Shown here piece by piece: positions 22,436 to 33,948 of a stretch of DNA of 64,000 bases; within the stretch, counting starts at the first letter, position 1, and each line of letters starts with the position of its first letter. The notes under the pieces were generated by a model. That model saw only the letters and a list, made by a program, of their open reading frames with translations. It did no database searches and was not told where the DNA came from. The DNA lies in NCBI RefSeq assembly GCF_964019515.1, contig NZ_OZ026452.1, positions 1,426,001 through 1,490,000 of the forward strand, in the 5' to 3' direction. The position numbers were made by a program, and so were the translations under genes. Source of the stretch: Serratia symbiotica (Periphyllus acericola) (GTDB taxonomy: Bacteria; Pseudomonadota; Gammaproteobacteria; Enterobacterales; Enterobacteriaceae).

Positions 22436-23355
22436 GGCTGCCTCTGAGTTCTCGTTTTGCAAATTGGGAAGCCCAACGCTTCACGGGAAGCGTAGTAGGC
22501 TTCGGCAACGGCTTTAGTCAGTGTGCGGATGCGTAGAATATAGCGCTGGCGTTCGGTCACCGAGATAGCCTTGCGGGCATCCAGCAGATTAAAGGTATGG
22601 CCAGCCTTTAGAATACGTTCGTAAGCGGGCAGCGATAACGGTTTTTCAAGCGCCAGCAGCGATTGTGCTTCTTTCTCGTACTGCTCGAAGCAGAAGAACA
22701 GGAAATCCACATCGGCGTAGGTGAAGTTGTAGGTGGATTGTTCCACTTCATTCTGATGAAATACGTCGCCGTAGGTGGTGATGCCCTGCGTACCGTGGCT
22801 CCACACCAGATCGTAAACGCTGTCCACGCCCTGGATGTACATCGCCAGGCGTTCCAGGCCGTAGGTTATCTCACCAGTAACGGGTTTGCACTCCAGGCCA
22901 CCGACCTGTTGGAAATAGGTGAACTGCGTCACTTCCATGCCGTTCAGCCAAACCTCCCATCCTAGACCCCAAGCGCCGAGGGTTGGGTTTTCCCAGTTGT
23001 CTTCCACGAAGCGAATATCGTGAATAGTCGGGTCTAGCCCCAGATCCTTCAGCGAGCAGAGGTACAGTTCCTGAATATTGTCTGGAGAGGGCTTAATCGC
23101 CACCTGGAATTGATAGTAGTGCTGCAGGCGGTTCGGGTTTTCACCGTAGCGACCGTCGGTCGGGCGACGAGAAGGCTGCACGTAAGCGGTGGCCATGGGC
23201 TCTGGGCCAAGTGCACGTAGGCAGGTCATCGGGTGTGAGGTTCCTGCGCCGACTTCTATGTCTAATGGTTGAACAAGGGTGCAACCTTGGCGAGCCCAGT
23301 AGTCTTGTAGTGTCAGCATCAGACCCTGAAAGGTCTTGGTATCAAACTTTTGCAT
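22432..23355 (-). CDS. glyQ: GlyQ, glycyl-tRNA synthetase alpha subunit
   Basis: The alpha subunit carries the class II catalytic core that activates glycine. The chosen start ATG 23355 gives [20 protein letters not shown] and 307 residues (E. coli 303); an open frame extends 41 codons upstream but lacks family similarity. Conserved segments include [38 protein letters not shown] and [13 protein letters not shown]. The stop overlaps glyS. The upstream region to 23605 contains no intact gene. Confidence 0.96.
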   Translation of the reverse strand: MQKFDTKTFQGLMLTLQDYWARQGCTLVQPLDIEVGAGTSHPMTCLRALGPEPMATAYVQPSRRPTDGRYGENPNRLQHYYQFQVAIKPSPDNIQELYLCSLKDLGLDPTIHDIRFVEDNWENPTLGAWGLGWEVWLNGMEVTQFTYFQQVGGLECKPVTGEITYGLERLAMYIQGVDSVYDLVWSHGTQGITTYGDVFHQNEVEQSTYNFTYADVDFLFFCFEQYEKEAQSLLALEKPLSLPAYERILKAGHTFNLLDARKAISVTERQRYILRIRTLTKAVAEAYYASREALGFPICKTRTQRQP

Positions 23356-23605
23356 GATGTTGAATTCGCACGCGATACAAGTGGATTTAGATCGAATGTG
23401 CCAGTATACCTGTTGACCGTAGGATATACAGCCCGAATCCAGCGACATGTGTGAATCGGTTAAGCCGCGTAGAATCAATGATGCACCCCAATGAGGCTAT
23501 AGCGCCCGCAGCTTGTGGTTTTCCGCCGACCATTCTTTAAACAAGTTAGCTTCAGCAGGTCAGTTTACTAACCGGTGCGATCATCTTGCTGGTTTTTGTC
23601 TTATC

Positions 23606-24496
23606 GCGGCGTTGTTGAATAAATCGGATTTGGAATAAAGAGTCCCGTGAATGGGCAGCTTTCAGGCAAGGAGTACACTTTCTGGCATACCGGCTAGCGT
23701 CCTCTTGTTTAATGCACAGATCATGGCCAGCGCCTCTGCAACTTGCCCATCATAATCTCGCAGCGACAGGTGACCACCAAATAGCTGTTTTACTCTGTAC
23801 CTCGCTTTTGCCGCTATCGAACGTCGGTGGTAGCCTATGATACTTTTCCACCGTGTGTTGTCTCTGGTAACGCGCTGGTTCGCCACCGCTTGATTTCGCT
23901 CTGCATAGTCTGCCGACCAATAACGGGCTCCGCTGCTGGGCGGTATTAACGCCTTGAGCTTCTTGCCCCTTAACTTATCATCACACACTCGCGTATCCTA
24001 AGCCCGATCCGCCGAGGCGACTTTGATTTTACGGTACCTCTGGCGACGGTACCTCTGGCGGATGAGACCTGGGAAGGCTTCGGTATCGGTGACATTGCTC
24101 AAGAAAAGGGCAGTACAGATGAACTCATGTGTTTCTGTATCTACGGCCAAATACAGTTTTCGCCAGATCCGCCGTTTTTCCTGACCGTGTTTTTTTGCCA
24201 TCCACTCGCCTTCACCCAACACGTTGAGCCCGCTAGAGTCGATAACGAGGTGCGCAATTTCACCCGGCGTTGCGGTTTTAAACGGGACATGGCCGGACTT
24301 CGCCCGCTTACTGATGCAGGTGTCGTCCGGGCAGTTTAACGGCACTTTCATCAGTGTAATTAATGGAGTCGACGAAGCCCTGGAGGACGCGAAGTGTCAG
24401 GCCGAAAATCCGTTTCAGCATCAATACGCTGGTGATTGCCATATCGGAATAATGTGGTGGGCGAACACGCAGAGAAGGTTTTTATTCAACAACGCC
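23606..24496 (-). mobile_element. IS903-type insertion sequence, copy C (5' coding part deleted)
   Basis: Both ends read as GGCGTTGTTGAATAAATC variants. The length is 891 bp because about 170 bp next to the left terminal repeat, covering the transposase start, is missing. The break lies in a T-run shared by both sides, suggesting slippage or short-homology deletion. The flanking nonamers TCTTATCGC and CCCGTTAAT do not match. The far flank is an IS256 remnant. Confidence 0.85.
23662..24480 (-). pseudogene. IS903-type transposase, copy C, defective
   Basis: There is no start codon region. The frame carries HLVIDSSGLNV (Asp121), a 12-bp tandem duplication (RQRYRRQRYRK), SADRA (Asp193) and then the shared TAG at 23999-24001. 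The residue equivalent to Glu259 is Ala (SIAAKARYRVKQ). The C-terminus AGMPESVLLA is intact. Confidence 0.83.
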
Positions 24497-24499
24497 CCG

Positions 24500-24758
24500 T
24501 TAATGTTCAAAAGAGCCGTTGCGCTCCCGAGGCGTGGCCAGTTAAAAGCGCCTGTGAGTGTTTTGATTGTTTATTTTGTCGAACTGTTTTTACGGTTGGC
24601 TTCAAGGTTTTGAGCTAGATGGGAGTCAAGTTCAGCGGCCAAAGCAGCTTCCGTCAACGGCTTGATTAACTGAGTTAAAATGCCATCTTTTCCCCCGTTA
24701 AGGCCTGGCCATCCTGAAGTGCTTCTAGGGCTTTATCGAAATCGAAGGGTTGGGACAT
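24500..24758 (-). pseudogene. IS256-family (mutator-like) transposase, 5' fragment
   Basis: The minus strand from ATG 24758 reads MSQPFDFDKALEALQDGQAL, then after a frame change LTQLIKPLTEAALAAELDSHLAQ and EANRKNSS. This is the N-terminus of IS256-family transposases. A stop replaces a Lys codon before TIKTLTGAF. The fragment ends at IS903 copy C, so the DDE domain is missing. Confidence 0.65.
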
Positions 24759-24827
24759 GTGTCATTCCTTTTTTTGATTATAATGACAATACGGTGTCGT
24801 TATGGGGGGGGGCAATAAATTCTGCAC

Positions 24828-24875
24828 GGCTTTGTTAAATAAATCGAACTTTTGCCCTTGCACAGGATCAGAGCA
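24828..24875 (+). repeat. IS903 left-end remnant (about 48 bp)
   Basis: GGCTTTGTTAAATAAATCGA and the following bases match the left 48 bases of the full IS copies (CTTTTG...GCACA.GGATCAGA), then similarity stops. Confidence 0.6.
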
Positions 24876-24912
24876 CGCATCCCCCTGGCAATACAGGCAG
24901 TCCCGTGGCAAT

Positions 24913-24945
24913 GCAACAATGTACGCCTACAGGGGATAGACTCTT
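24913..24945. repeat. End fragment of the MITE-like repeat
   Basis: GCAACAATGTACGCCTACAG and the following GGGATAGACTCTT match, with four differences, the end of the repeat at 18814-18960 read in reverse. Confidence 0.45.
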
Positions 24946-25020
24946 AACCTGCGGCGCGTTGTTATGCTACTCTCATCTACCTTCACTTTCCCAATAATGT
25001 ATCTCCACCCTGGAGGAAAT

Positions 25021-25203
25021 ATGGATCACCGTTTACTCGAAATCGTTGCTTGCCCGGTCTGCAACGGTAATCTTTATTTCAACAAAGAAAACCAAGAACT
25101 GATTTGCAAGGTGGATGGCTTGGCTTATCCATTGCGCGATAGCATCCCAGTGCTGTTGGAAGACGCCGCGCGTGCACTCTGTGTGGATGAGAAGCACACA
25201 TGA
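25021..25203 (+). CDS. ycaR: YcaR, Trm112/UPF0434 family small protein
   Basis: This 60-residue protein starts [20 protein letters not shown] and carries the zinc-ribbon-like CPVC motif and the segment [18 protein letters not shown] characteristic of YcaR. A strong ribosome site (GGAGG) lies six bases upstream, which selects this ATG over an upstream in-frame one at 24964. Its molecular role is not settled. The stop overlaps the kdsB start as ATGA, as in E. coli, so the pair is probably co-translated. lpxK, normally upstream, is replaced by mobile-element debris. Confidence 0.9.
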   Translation: MDHRLLEIVACPVCNGNLYFNKENQELICKVDGLAYPLRDSIPVLLEDAARALCVDEKHT

Positions 25204-25946
25204 GTTTCATCGCTATTATCCCTGCCCGCTATGCATCAACCCGTTTGCCTGCCAAACCGTTGGCCGATATTAACGGCAAGCCGATGGTGGTGCATGTGAT
25301 GGCACGAGCGCGTGAATCCGGTGCCAGCCGCGTGATCGTGGCAGTCGACCATCCAGAGGTAGCCAAAGCGGTTGAGGCCTCTGGCGGTGAAATCTGTATG
25401 ACCTGTCTGGATCACCATTCTGGCACCGAACGGCTGGCAGAAGTGATTGAACATTATGGCTTTGACGATGACCAGATCATCGTCAATGTGCAGGGTGACG
25501 AGCCGATGATCCCACCGATTATCGTGTGTCAGGTGGTGGAAAATCTGGCGGCCAGTTGCGCTGGCATGGCCACATTAGCGGTGCCGATCAATAGCGCCGA
25601 AGAAGCCTTTAATCCCAATGTGGTTAAAGTGGTGATAGATGTGCAGGGCTACGCGCTCTATTTTTCGCGCGCCACTATTCCCTGGGATCGTCAGCGCTTC
25701 GCCACATCGCAAGACATCATTGGCGACACCCTGTTGCGGCACATCGGCATTTACGCCTACCGCGCTGGATTTGTCCGCCGTTACGTCAGTTGGCAGCCGA
25801 GTCAGTTGGAACAGATTGAATTGTTGGAACAGTTGCGGGTGCTATGGTACGGCGAAAAAATCCATGTGGCGGTTGCCAAGGTCATACCGAGCGTGGGCGT
25901 CGATACGCCTGATGATCTACAGCGTGTGCGCGACAGCCTGCGCTAA
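25200..25946 (+). CDS. kdsB: KdsB, CMP-KDO synthetase
   Basis: KdsB activates 3-deoxy-manno-octulosonate with CTP for lipopolysaccharide inner-core synthesis. The 248-residue frame equals the E. coli length. It begins with the nucleotide-binding [19 protein letters not shown] and contains [23 protein letters not shown] and [11 protein letters not shown]. The C-terminal EIHVAVA-like region ([12 protein letters not shown]) is conserved. It is intact and essential in most enterobacteria, consistent with retention of LPS here along with lapAB. Confidence 0.96.
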   Translation: MSFIAIIPARYASTRLPAKPLADINGKPMVVHVMARARESGASRVIVAVDHPEVAKAVEASGGEICMTCLDHHSGTERLAEVIEHYGFDDDQIIVNVQGDEPMIPPIIVCQVVENLAASCAGMATLAVPINSAEEAFNPNVVKVVIDVQGYALYFSRATIPWDRQRFATSQDIIGDTLLRHIGIYAYRAGFVRRYVSWQPSQLEQIELLEQLRVLWYGEKIHVAVAKVIPSVGVDTPDDLQRVRDSLR

Positions 25947-25964
25947 ATGCCGATGGCCTACAGT

Positions 25965-26701
25965 CTATATCTCCGGGTGTGACTCATCGCCACCGGCCTC
26001 ATCGGTGCCTATCAACCGCTGCCACAGGCTACCCAAAGTCTCATACCACGCATGTTCACTGTGGCTGAGGAACATGGAGGAAGGCATAACGCGCTGCCAA
26101 GTATTAAATGGTGAGCTGATCGCCAGATGGTTGGCTGGCGCGGAGATGGGGCGCAGCAACTTGGCTTTGAAAAAACGCATTGCTCGCGGCATATGGTTGG
26201 CTGACGTCACCAGTATAAAAGGCTGGTTGCCGACCAGCGCCGCCACTTTTCCGGCTTCCTTCTCAGTGTCCAATGGGTGCGCCAGCCTAAGGATATCGCG
26301 CCAGACTTTCCGCGACTAGGGCGGCGGTAGCGGCGTTGCTGAGTGTGTTTGCGCCACGCGCGCCGGTAAACACCATCTTGGCACCCGGATGGGTGAGATA
26401 TAACCTTACCCCCTCTGTCACGCGCGGCTGGCTGTTACCGATCAGGTTTGAACTCGGTACCCAGTCTGGGTTGAAGGTATAGCCTCCCCCCAGCACCACG
26501 ATATAGTTCACCGGGTCATGGCCCCGGTAGGTCTGGTATTCGGATTCGATCAGCCGCGTGGTGCAGGATGAAAAGCAGCAGCCAACTGAGCGTCAAAATA
26601 GTTTTGCCACTTTTTTGCCAGCGAGTACACCACAGCAACAGCAGCGTGGGCAGCGGCATCAACAGTGCGCCAATCAGTTTTTTCAGGTTGAACAGCAGCA
26701 A
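25965..26701 (-). pseudogene. elyC: ElyC (YcbC) envelope-biogenesis DUF218 protein, decayed
   Basis: Three fragments in different frames together cover ElyC (about 259 residues in E. coli). First is LLFNLKKLIGALLMPLPTLL with a shortened second membrane segment. A frameshift near 26540 leads to NYIVVLGGGYTFNPDWVPSS and KMVFTGARG. A deletion and frameshift near 26280 precede DTEKEAGKVAALVGNQPFIL and the C-terminus YETLGSLWQRLIG. ElyC is an inner-membrane protein affecting peptidoglycan and envelope integrity. The likely start is TTG at 26701. It is convergent with kdsB and divergent from cmoM. Confidence 0.82.
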
Positions 26702-26839
26702 AATCAGATCCTCTTGGGCGAAAAAACCGCATCAGAGCATAAACAGCTCGCAAGAAGATACATTCTAAGCCAGTCTGTGCCAGAATAGCAGGTTTAAATG
26801 GGCGATGCTTTGCCCCCCGAATAAGTGGAGCCGCAACCC

Positions 26840-27625
26840 GTGCAGGATCTCAATTTTGACGATATTGCCGAAAAATTTGCGCATAATATTTACGGTACCA
26901 CCAAAGGGAAAATTCGCCAGGCGGTTGTGTGGCAAGATCTGACCACACTATTGGCGCAGTTACCGCTGCGGTCACTACGCATCCTTGATGCTGGTGGTGG
27001 TGAAGGCCATATTGCCTGCAAGCTGGCACAGGCAGGGCATCAGGTGCTGCTGTGCGACCTTTCTGGTGAGATGATCCAGCGTGCTGCACAGTTGGCTGAA
27101 CAGAAAGGTGTCAGCCAGAACATGCAATTTATACAAAGCTCGGCGCAGGATATCGCTCAACATTTAGCACAGCCGGTAGATCTGATATTGTTTCATGCCG
27201 TGCTTGAATGGATCTCTAAACCCGAAGCGGCGTTGCAGCAGTTATTCGGCTGTCTGCTGCCGGGCGGCGCGTTGTCGCTGATGTTCTTTAACGCTAATGG
27301 CCTTGTGATGCGCAACACGGTATTGGGTAATTTTCAACTAGTAGATCCGGTGGTCAGAAGACGCAGAAAGCGCTCGCTGTCGCCGCAAAATCCCCAGCGG
27401 CCGCTGCAGGTATATGGCTGGCTGGAACAGATGGGCATGCGCATCAGTGGGAAAACTGGCGTGCGAGTGTTCCACGATTATTTACAAAGCAGACAGTTAC
27501 AGACGCAAAAATTTGAACAGTTACTGGCGCTTGAACAGCACTATTGTCGTCAGGAGCCTTACGTAAGTTTGGGGCGCTATATCCACGTCATGGCGCGCAA
27601 ACCAGACCGGAAGGACGAACTATGA
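26840..27625 (+). CDS. cmoM: CmoM (SmtA), tRNA 5-carboxymethoxyuridine methyltransferase
   Basis: The protein is a SAM-dependent methyltransferase with motif [16 protein letters not shown] near residue 47. Other conserved segments are [23 protein letters not shown] and the C-terminal RVFHDYLQ...[13 protein letters not shown], matching CmoM, which methylates cmo5U34 in tRNA. I chose GTG 26840 because it gives the E. coli-like start [13 protein letters not shown] and is preceded by GGAG at the right spacing; an in-frame GTG at 26825 would add five residues. It overlaps mukF as ATGA. It is the only intact member of the cmoM-mukFEB operon. Confidence 0.92.
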   Translation: MQDLNFDDIAEKFAHNIYGTTKGKIRQAVVWQDLTTLLAQLPLRSLRILDAGGGEGHIACKLAQAGHQVLLCDLSGEMIQRAAQLAEQKGVSQNMQFIQSSAQDIAQHLAQPVDLILFHAVLEWISKPEAALQQLFGCLLPGGALSLMFFNANGLVMRNTVLGNFQLVDPVVRRRRKRSLSPQNPQRPLQVYGWLEQMGMRISGKTGVRVFHDYLQSRQLQTQKFEQLLALEQHYCRQEPYVSLGRYIHVMARKPDRKDEL

Positions 27626-28722
27626 GTGAATTTTCCCAGACCTTACCCGAACTGGTCGCCTGGGCACCGAAAAATGACTTCTCTATTTCGCTACCTACAG
27701 AGCATCTTGCCTTTCTGTTCGCTGTCGCCACCCTTAATGGCGAGCTACTGGACGGCGAAATCAGCGAAGGTGAACTGGTTGATGCATTTCGCCACGTCAG
27801 TAAGGGTTTCGAAAAGACGAATGAAACGGTCGCCATACGTGCTAACAATGCGATCAACGATATGGTACGCCAGCGTCTGCTGAACTGCTTTACCAGCGAA
27901 CTGGCGGACGGCAACGCCATTTACCGCCTAACGCCACTGGGTATCGGCATTACCGACTATTATATTCGCCAGCGTGATTTCTCCACACTGCGGCTGTCGA
28001 TGCAGCTGTCAATTGTGGCGCAGGAACTCAAGCGCGCCGCCGATGCTGCCGAAGACGGGAGGATGATTTCCACTGGCATCGCAACGTGTTTGCGCCGTTG
28101 AAATATTCGGTGGCCGAGATCTTTGACAGTATCGATATGACCCAACGGGGAATTGGTGTTCGATCTGCAAAGCAAGCTAGATCGCATCATCAGTTGGGGC
28201 CAGCAGACCATTGACTTGTGGATCGGTTATGATCGCCATGTACAAAAATTTATCCGAACCGCCATCGATATGGATAAAAACCGTGTGTTTGCCCAACGTC
28301 TGCGCCAATCGGTGCAAAATTATTTTGACCATCCGTGGACACTGACCCACGCCGCTGCCTCCCGTCGGCTGGATATGCGCGACGAAGAGCTAACGCTACG
28401 CAGTGAAGAACTGACAGGGGAACTACCGCTAGACTTGGCATTTGAAGCGTTCAGCGAGATCCGTGAACAGTTGGCAGCGATAATTGAACAGGCGCTGAAA
28501 ATCTATCAGGAACAGCAAAAGCCCCTCAATCTTGGGGCGGTGATGCGCGATTATCTGGTGCAATATCCGCGTGCGCGTCATTTTGACGTAGCGCGTTTAG
28601 TGGTCGACCAGGCGCTGCGCCTCGGTGTAGCTGAAGCAGATTTTTCAGGATTGCCAGCGCAATGGCAGGCAATCAATGATTACGGAGCCAAGGTCCAGGC
28701 CCATGTCATCGACAAATATTGA
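27622..28722 (+). pseudogene. mukF: MukF, kleisin of the MukBEF condensin, decayed
   Basis: The first 145 residues ([57 protein letters not shown]) match MukF. A frameshift at about 28055 breaks AEDGG. The other frame gives [22 protein letters not shown], and then about 80 codons of the central helical region are deleted at about 28145. The remainder, [20 protein letters not shown] to the end QAHVIDKY, is in a further frame. MukF bridges the MukB heads. The deletion plus two frame changes means no functional kleisin can be made. It is followed, with a 20-bp overlap, by mukE. Confidence 0.92.
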
Positions 28723-29432
28723 ACAACTTATGCTAGTCAAACTGGCCAAGGCATTGTCTAATATGCTGTTTCCGGCATTGGACAGCCAACTGCGTGCGGG
28801 TCGTCACATCGGTATCGATTAGCTGGACAACCACGCTTTCTTGATGGATTTTCAGGATGAACTGGAAGAATTTTACCACCGCTACAGCGTCGAGTTGATT
28901 CGGGCACCCGAAGGGTTCTTCTATTTGCGCCCACGCTCCACCACCTTAGATCCCGCGTTCGGTGTTGTCAGAGCTGGACATGATGGTCGGCAAGATCCTG
29001 TGCTACCTCTATCTCAGCCCTGAGCTTCTGGCACACGAAGGTATCTTTAGCCATAAAGAACTGTACGATGAGCTGCTGAGCCTGGCGGATAAGAGCAAGT
29101 TGATAAAGTTCGTTAACCAGCGCTCTAGCGGCTCGGATTTTGATCGTCAGAAGCTGCACGAAAAAGTGTGCACCTCGTTGAAACGCCTGGGTCGGTTGGG
29201 CATGGTCTATTTCATGGGCAATGACAGCAGCAAGTTCCGTATCACTGAGGCGGTATTCCGCTTTGGTGCCGATGTGCGCAGCGGTGATGATCCGCGTGAA
29301 GCGCAGTTGCGCATGATCCGCGATGGTGAGGCGCTGCCTGTTGAGCACAGCCTGTTGCTGAATGATGAACATGACGCTGAAGATCACCAGGTTGATAATG
29401 TTCCAGACGGTGCAGAGGATGAACAGCAATGA
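28703..29432 (+). pseudogene. mukE: MukE, condensin accessory subunit, decayed
   Basis: The ancestral ATG 28703 gives [20 protein letters not shown] and [14 protein letters not shown], followed by TAG at 28818-28820 in place of a Glu/Asp codon. [20 protein letters not shown] and [11 protein letters not shown] follow, then a frameshift near 28955. The second frame encodes [39 protein letters not shown] and the C-terminus to 29432. MukE binds MukF and modulates MukB ATPase. Both a stop and a frameshift disable it. The TGA overlaps the mukB ATG. Confidence 0.92.
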
Positions 29433-32400
29433 TAGAACGCGGTAAATTTCGCTCGTTGACGCTGGTTAACTGGAACGGCTTTTTCGCCCGCACCTTTGAT
29501 TTGGACGCGTTGGTGACCACGCTGTCCGGCGGCAATGGCGCAGGGAAATCCACCACTATGGCGGCTTTCGTCACCGCATTGATCCCCGATCTGACGCTGC
29601 TGCATTTTAGCAACACCACCGAGGCCGGTGCGACCAACGGATCGCGCGACAAAGGTTTGCATGGCAAACTGCGTTCTGGTGTTTGTTATTCCACGCTTGA
29701 CGTGGTCAACTCGCGCCACCAGCGTGTGGTGGTTGTCGTGCGTTTACAGCAAGTGGCGGGGCGTGATCGCAAGGTCGATATCAAGCCCTTCATCATTCAG
29801 GGGCAGCCGATTGCGGTACAGCCAACGGAGCTTTTGACCCAGACAGTGGGCGAGCGCCAAGCACGCGTGCTGCCGTTGCATGAGCTGAAAGAACGCGTGG
29901 AAGAGATGGAAGGGGTACAGTTCAACTCCATCACTGATTACCACTCGCTAATGTTCGATCTGGGGGTGATCCCGAAACGCCTGCGATCATCCGCCGATCA
30001 CAGTAAATTCTACCGCCTGATCGAAGCCTCATTGTACGGCGGTATTTCCAGCGCCATCACCCGATCGCTGCGTGACTATTTGCTGCCGGAAAATAGCGGC
30101 GTGCATAATGGATTCCAGAATATGGAAGCCGCGCTGCGTGAAAACGGCATGATGCTGGAGGCAATCCGCGTCACCCAGTCTGATCGTGCCCTGTTTAAAC
30201 ATTTGATCTCTGAGGCTACTTCCTATGTGGCGGCGGACTACATGCGTCATGCCAACGAACGCCGTATTCATCTGGATGATGCGCTGACATTGCGCAGCGA
30301 TCTGCTGGGCAGCCGCCAACAACTGGCCGCCGAGCAGTATCGCCATGTGGAAATAGCGCGAGAACTGGTAGAGCAAAGCAGCGCGGAATACGATCTGGAA
30401 ACCGATTACCAAGCTTCCAGAGATTATCTGAATCTGGTGCAAACGGCACTACGCCAACAGGAAAAGATCTCGCGTTATGAAAGCGATCTGGAAGCACTGG
30501 CCTACCGTCTGGAAGAACAGAGTGAGGTGGTGGCCGAAGCCAGCGAGCAGCAGGCCGAAAACGAAGCGCGCACTCAGGCGGCTGAGTTGGAAGTGGATGA
30601 ACTGAAAAGTCAACTGGCCGACTATCAACAAGCGCTTGATGTGCAGCAGACCCGTGCCATTCAATACAAGCAGGCGTTGCAGGCGCTGGAGCGCGCTCGC
30701 AGCCTATGCCAGCTACCGGAACTGACTGCCGATAACGCCGAACAGTGGCTGGAGACTTTCCAAGCGCACGAGCAGCAAGCGACGGAAGCCTTGCTGATGT
30801 TGGAGCATAAACTGAGTGTGGCCGACGCCGCACACGGCCAATTCGAAAATGCTTACCAACTGGTGGGTAAAATTACCGGGCAAGTCAGTCGCAGTGAAGC
30901 TTGGCTATGTGCACGTGAATTACTGCGTGACTGGCCTGCGCAGCAACATCTTGCCGAACGCGTGCAGCCGCTGCGCCTGCGCCTGAGCGAACTGGAACAG
31001 CGTTTACGTTTACAGCACGATGCCGAACGGCTTTTGCAGGAGTTCTGCAAACGCCACTGCCAAGAATATCACCCGGACGATTTTGATGCGCTGTTGCAAG
31101 AGTTTGAGGAACGCCTGGACTCGCTGTCGCAGATCGTTATCGAGGCTGGCGAACAGCGGATGGGAATGCGTCAGGAACTGGAACAGCTGCAGCAGCGTAT
31201 TCGTGAAATGACGGCGTGTGCGCCGATGTGGCTGGCGGCGCAAGATTCTTTGCGCAAGCTTTGCGAGCAGAGCGGTGAGCCACTGGAAAGCAGCCAGCAG
31301 GTGACCGAGTACATGCAAAAACTGCTGGAGCGCGAACGTGAAACCACCGTTGAGCTCGACGAGGTGGCGGCGCGCAAAAGCGATGTAGAAGCCCAGATCG
31401 AGCGTCTCAGTCAGCCAGACGGTGCCGAAGACACACGTCTGGTTACCCTGGCCGAATGCTTTGGCTGTGTGCTGCTGTCTGAAATCTACGACGATGTCAC
31501 TCTTGACGACGCCCCTTATTTCTCGGCGCTGTACGGTCCTTCGCGCCATGCTATCGTAGTGCCGGATCTGTCTCGTGTACGCGAAATGCTACAAAGTCTG
31601 GAAGACTGCCCAGAAGATCTCTATCTGATCGAGGGGGACCCGCAGTCGTTCGATGACAGCGTGTTCACCGTCGAAGAACAGCAACGGGCGGTATTGGTAA
31701 AAACCGCTGAACGCCAGTGGCGTTATTCGCGCTATCCACAGGTGCGGTTGTTTGGCCGCGCCGCGCGCGAAAACCGTTTGAAGGTAAGGTGCTGCACGCC
31801 GAGCGCGAAACGCTGGCGGAACGTTACGCGACGCTATCGTTCGACGTCCAGAAAACACAGCGTGCACATCAGGCGTTCAGCCGCTTTATCGGTAGCCATC
31901 TGGCAGTAGCATTTAACGCCGATCCAGAAGCCGAAATCCGTAGCCTGAACGCTCGGCGCGGTGAAATTGAACGTGCGCTGAACAATCATGAGGCACAGAA
32001 CCAGCAGCAACGCCAGCAGTATGAGCAGGCGAAATAGGGCATTTCCGCGCTGAACCGCTTAATGCCACGGGTATCGTTACTCAATGATGATACTGTGCAG
32101 GATCGGGTGGAGGAGATCTATGAAGAGCTGGAACAGGCGCAGTATGCCGCGCGTCATATTCAGCAGCATGGCGTATCCCTGACCAAACTGGAACCGTTGC
32201 TGCCGGTGTTGCAGAGCGATCTGCAGCACCATAAACAATTACAGCAGGACTATGCGCAGGCACAGAACGTGCAGCGCCAGTTCAAACAGCAAGCGTTTGC
32301 GCTGAACGAAGTGGTTCATCGCCGTGCGCACTTTAGTTATACCGACTCGGCGGGCATGCTGAACGCCGACAATAATCTTAACGACAAGCTGCGCCAGCGT

Positions 32401-33870
32401 TTGGAACACGCGGCAGCGGAACGTACCCGTACCCGTGAAAAACTGCGTCAATACTAAACTCAGTTTACTCAGTTCAGCCAGGTGCAGGCTTCACTGAAAA
32501 GTGCCTATTATGCCAAACACGACATGCTTAAAGAGTTGAGCCAGGAAATGGTGGATATCAGCGTGCAGGCTGACGGCAATGCTGAAGCACGTGCGCGCCA
32601 ACGTCGCGATGAACTGCATGCGGCGCTGAGCAACAACCGCACGCGCTGCAATCAACTGGAAAAACAACTGACCTTCTGTGAAGCAGAAATGGACAGGCAG
32701 AAGAAACTGCGCAAGTTGGAGCGCGATTACTATCAGTTGCGTGAGCAGGTAGTGACTGCCAAGGCGGGCTGGTGCGCGGTAATGCGCATGGTGAAAGACA
32801 ACGGTGTGGAGTGCCGTCTGCACTGCCGCGAACTAGCTTATATGGATGGTGACTCTTTGCTTTCGATGTCGGATAAGGCGCTCGGTGCACTGCGTCTGGC
32901 GGTGGCCGATAACGAACACCTGCGCGATGTGCTGCGTCTATCGGAAGATCTGAAGCATCCGGAACGCAAAATCCAGTTCTACATAGCTGTTTACCAGCAC
33001 CTGCGTGAACGTATTCGTCAGGATATTATCCGCACCGAAGATCCGGTTAAAGCCATCGAACAGATGGAAATTGAGCTGGGCCGTCTGACTGAGGAACTGA
33101 CCGACCGTGAGCAAAAGCTGGCGATCAGTGCCAAAAGCGTGGCCAATATCATCCGCAAGACCATCCAGCGTGAGCAGAACCGCATTCGCATGCGGAACCA
33201 GGGTTTACAGGCGGTCTCTTTTTGTCAGGTGAAAAGTGTGCGGTTGAACATCAATGTGCGTGAAGCACACGCCACCTTGCTGGACGTGCTCTCTGAGCAG
33301 CAAGAACAGAATCAGGATCTGTTTAGCAGTAACCGTCTGACCTTTTCGGTGGCACTGGCTAAACTGTATCAGCGCTTGAACCCGCAGATCGATATGGGGC
33401 AGCGTACGTCGCAAACCATCGGCGAAGCACTGCTGGATTACTGCAACTACCTTGAACTGGAGGTGAAGGTGTTCCATGGTTCTGATGTCTGGCTGCGCGC
33501 ACAGAGCTTTGCTTTATCCACGGGGGAAGCGATCGGTACCGGGAGGTCGATCCTGGTGATGGTAGTGCAGAGCTGGGAAGAAGAGTCGCGCCGTCTGCGC
33601 GGCAAAGAAATCTCGCCGTGCCGCCTATTGTTCCTTGATGAGGCAGCGCGTCTGGACGCCAAGTCCATCGCCACGCTGTTCGAGCTGTGTGACCGCCTAG
33701 AGATGCAATTGATCATTGCTACGCCGGAGAATATCAGCCCAGAGAAAGGCACCACCTATAAGCTGGTGCGCAAAGTGTTCCAAAACCATGAGCATGTGCA
33801 TGTAGTGGGGTTGCGTGGTTTTACCGACGAGCCGCCAGTGTCAGGCAGCGCAGCGGTAGAAACGTCATAA
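29429..33870 (+). pseudogene. mukB: MukB, SMC-like condensin ATPase, decayed but nearly full length
   Basis: The N-terminal head with Walker [17 protein letters not shown] is followed by long coiled-coil sequence to about 31775, where a frameshift occurs after FGRAAR. The next frame runs to TAG at about 32035-32037 (after QQQYEQAK). It continues from [15 protein letters not shown] to TAA at about 32455-32457 (after EKLRQY). The last frame, 462 residues, contains the ABC signature [10 protein letters not shown] and Walker [13 protein letters not shown]. The total length equals about 1480 codons, close to E. coli 1486, so decay is by point lesions only. The two ATPase half-sites can no longer be joined in one chain. 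MukB organises chromosomes with MukEF. Confidence 0.94.
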
Positions 33871-33906
33871 ACGTCATAGAGTAAAAACGCGCTAAACTCT
33901 GAAAAT

Positions 33907-33939
33907 AAAAATAGCAGCCCTAGCCTGGGATGCTATTTT
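33907..33939 (+). terminator. Terminator after mukB
   Basis: AAAATAGCAGCCC...GGGATGCTATTTT forms a long stem with a T-run, 37 bp after the mukB stop. Confidence 0.65.
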
Positions 33940-33948
33940 GCACATAGC

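Noticed and set aside
30216..30833. 205-codon minus-strand frame opposite mukB
   Set aside because: It is antisense to conserved MukB coiled-coil sequence and shows no protein family features.
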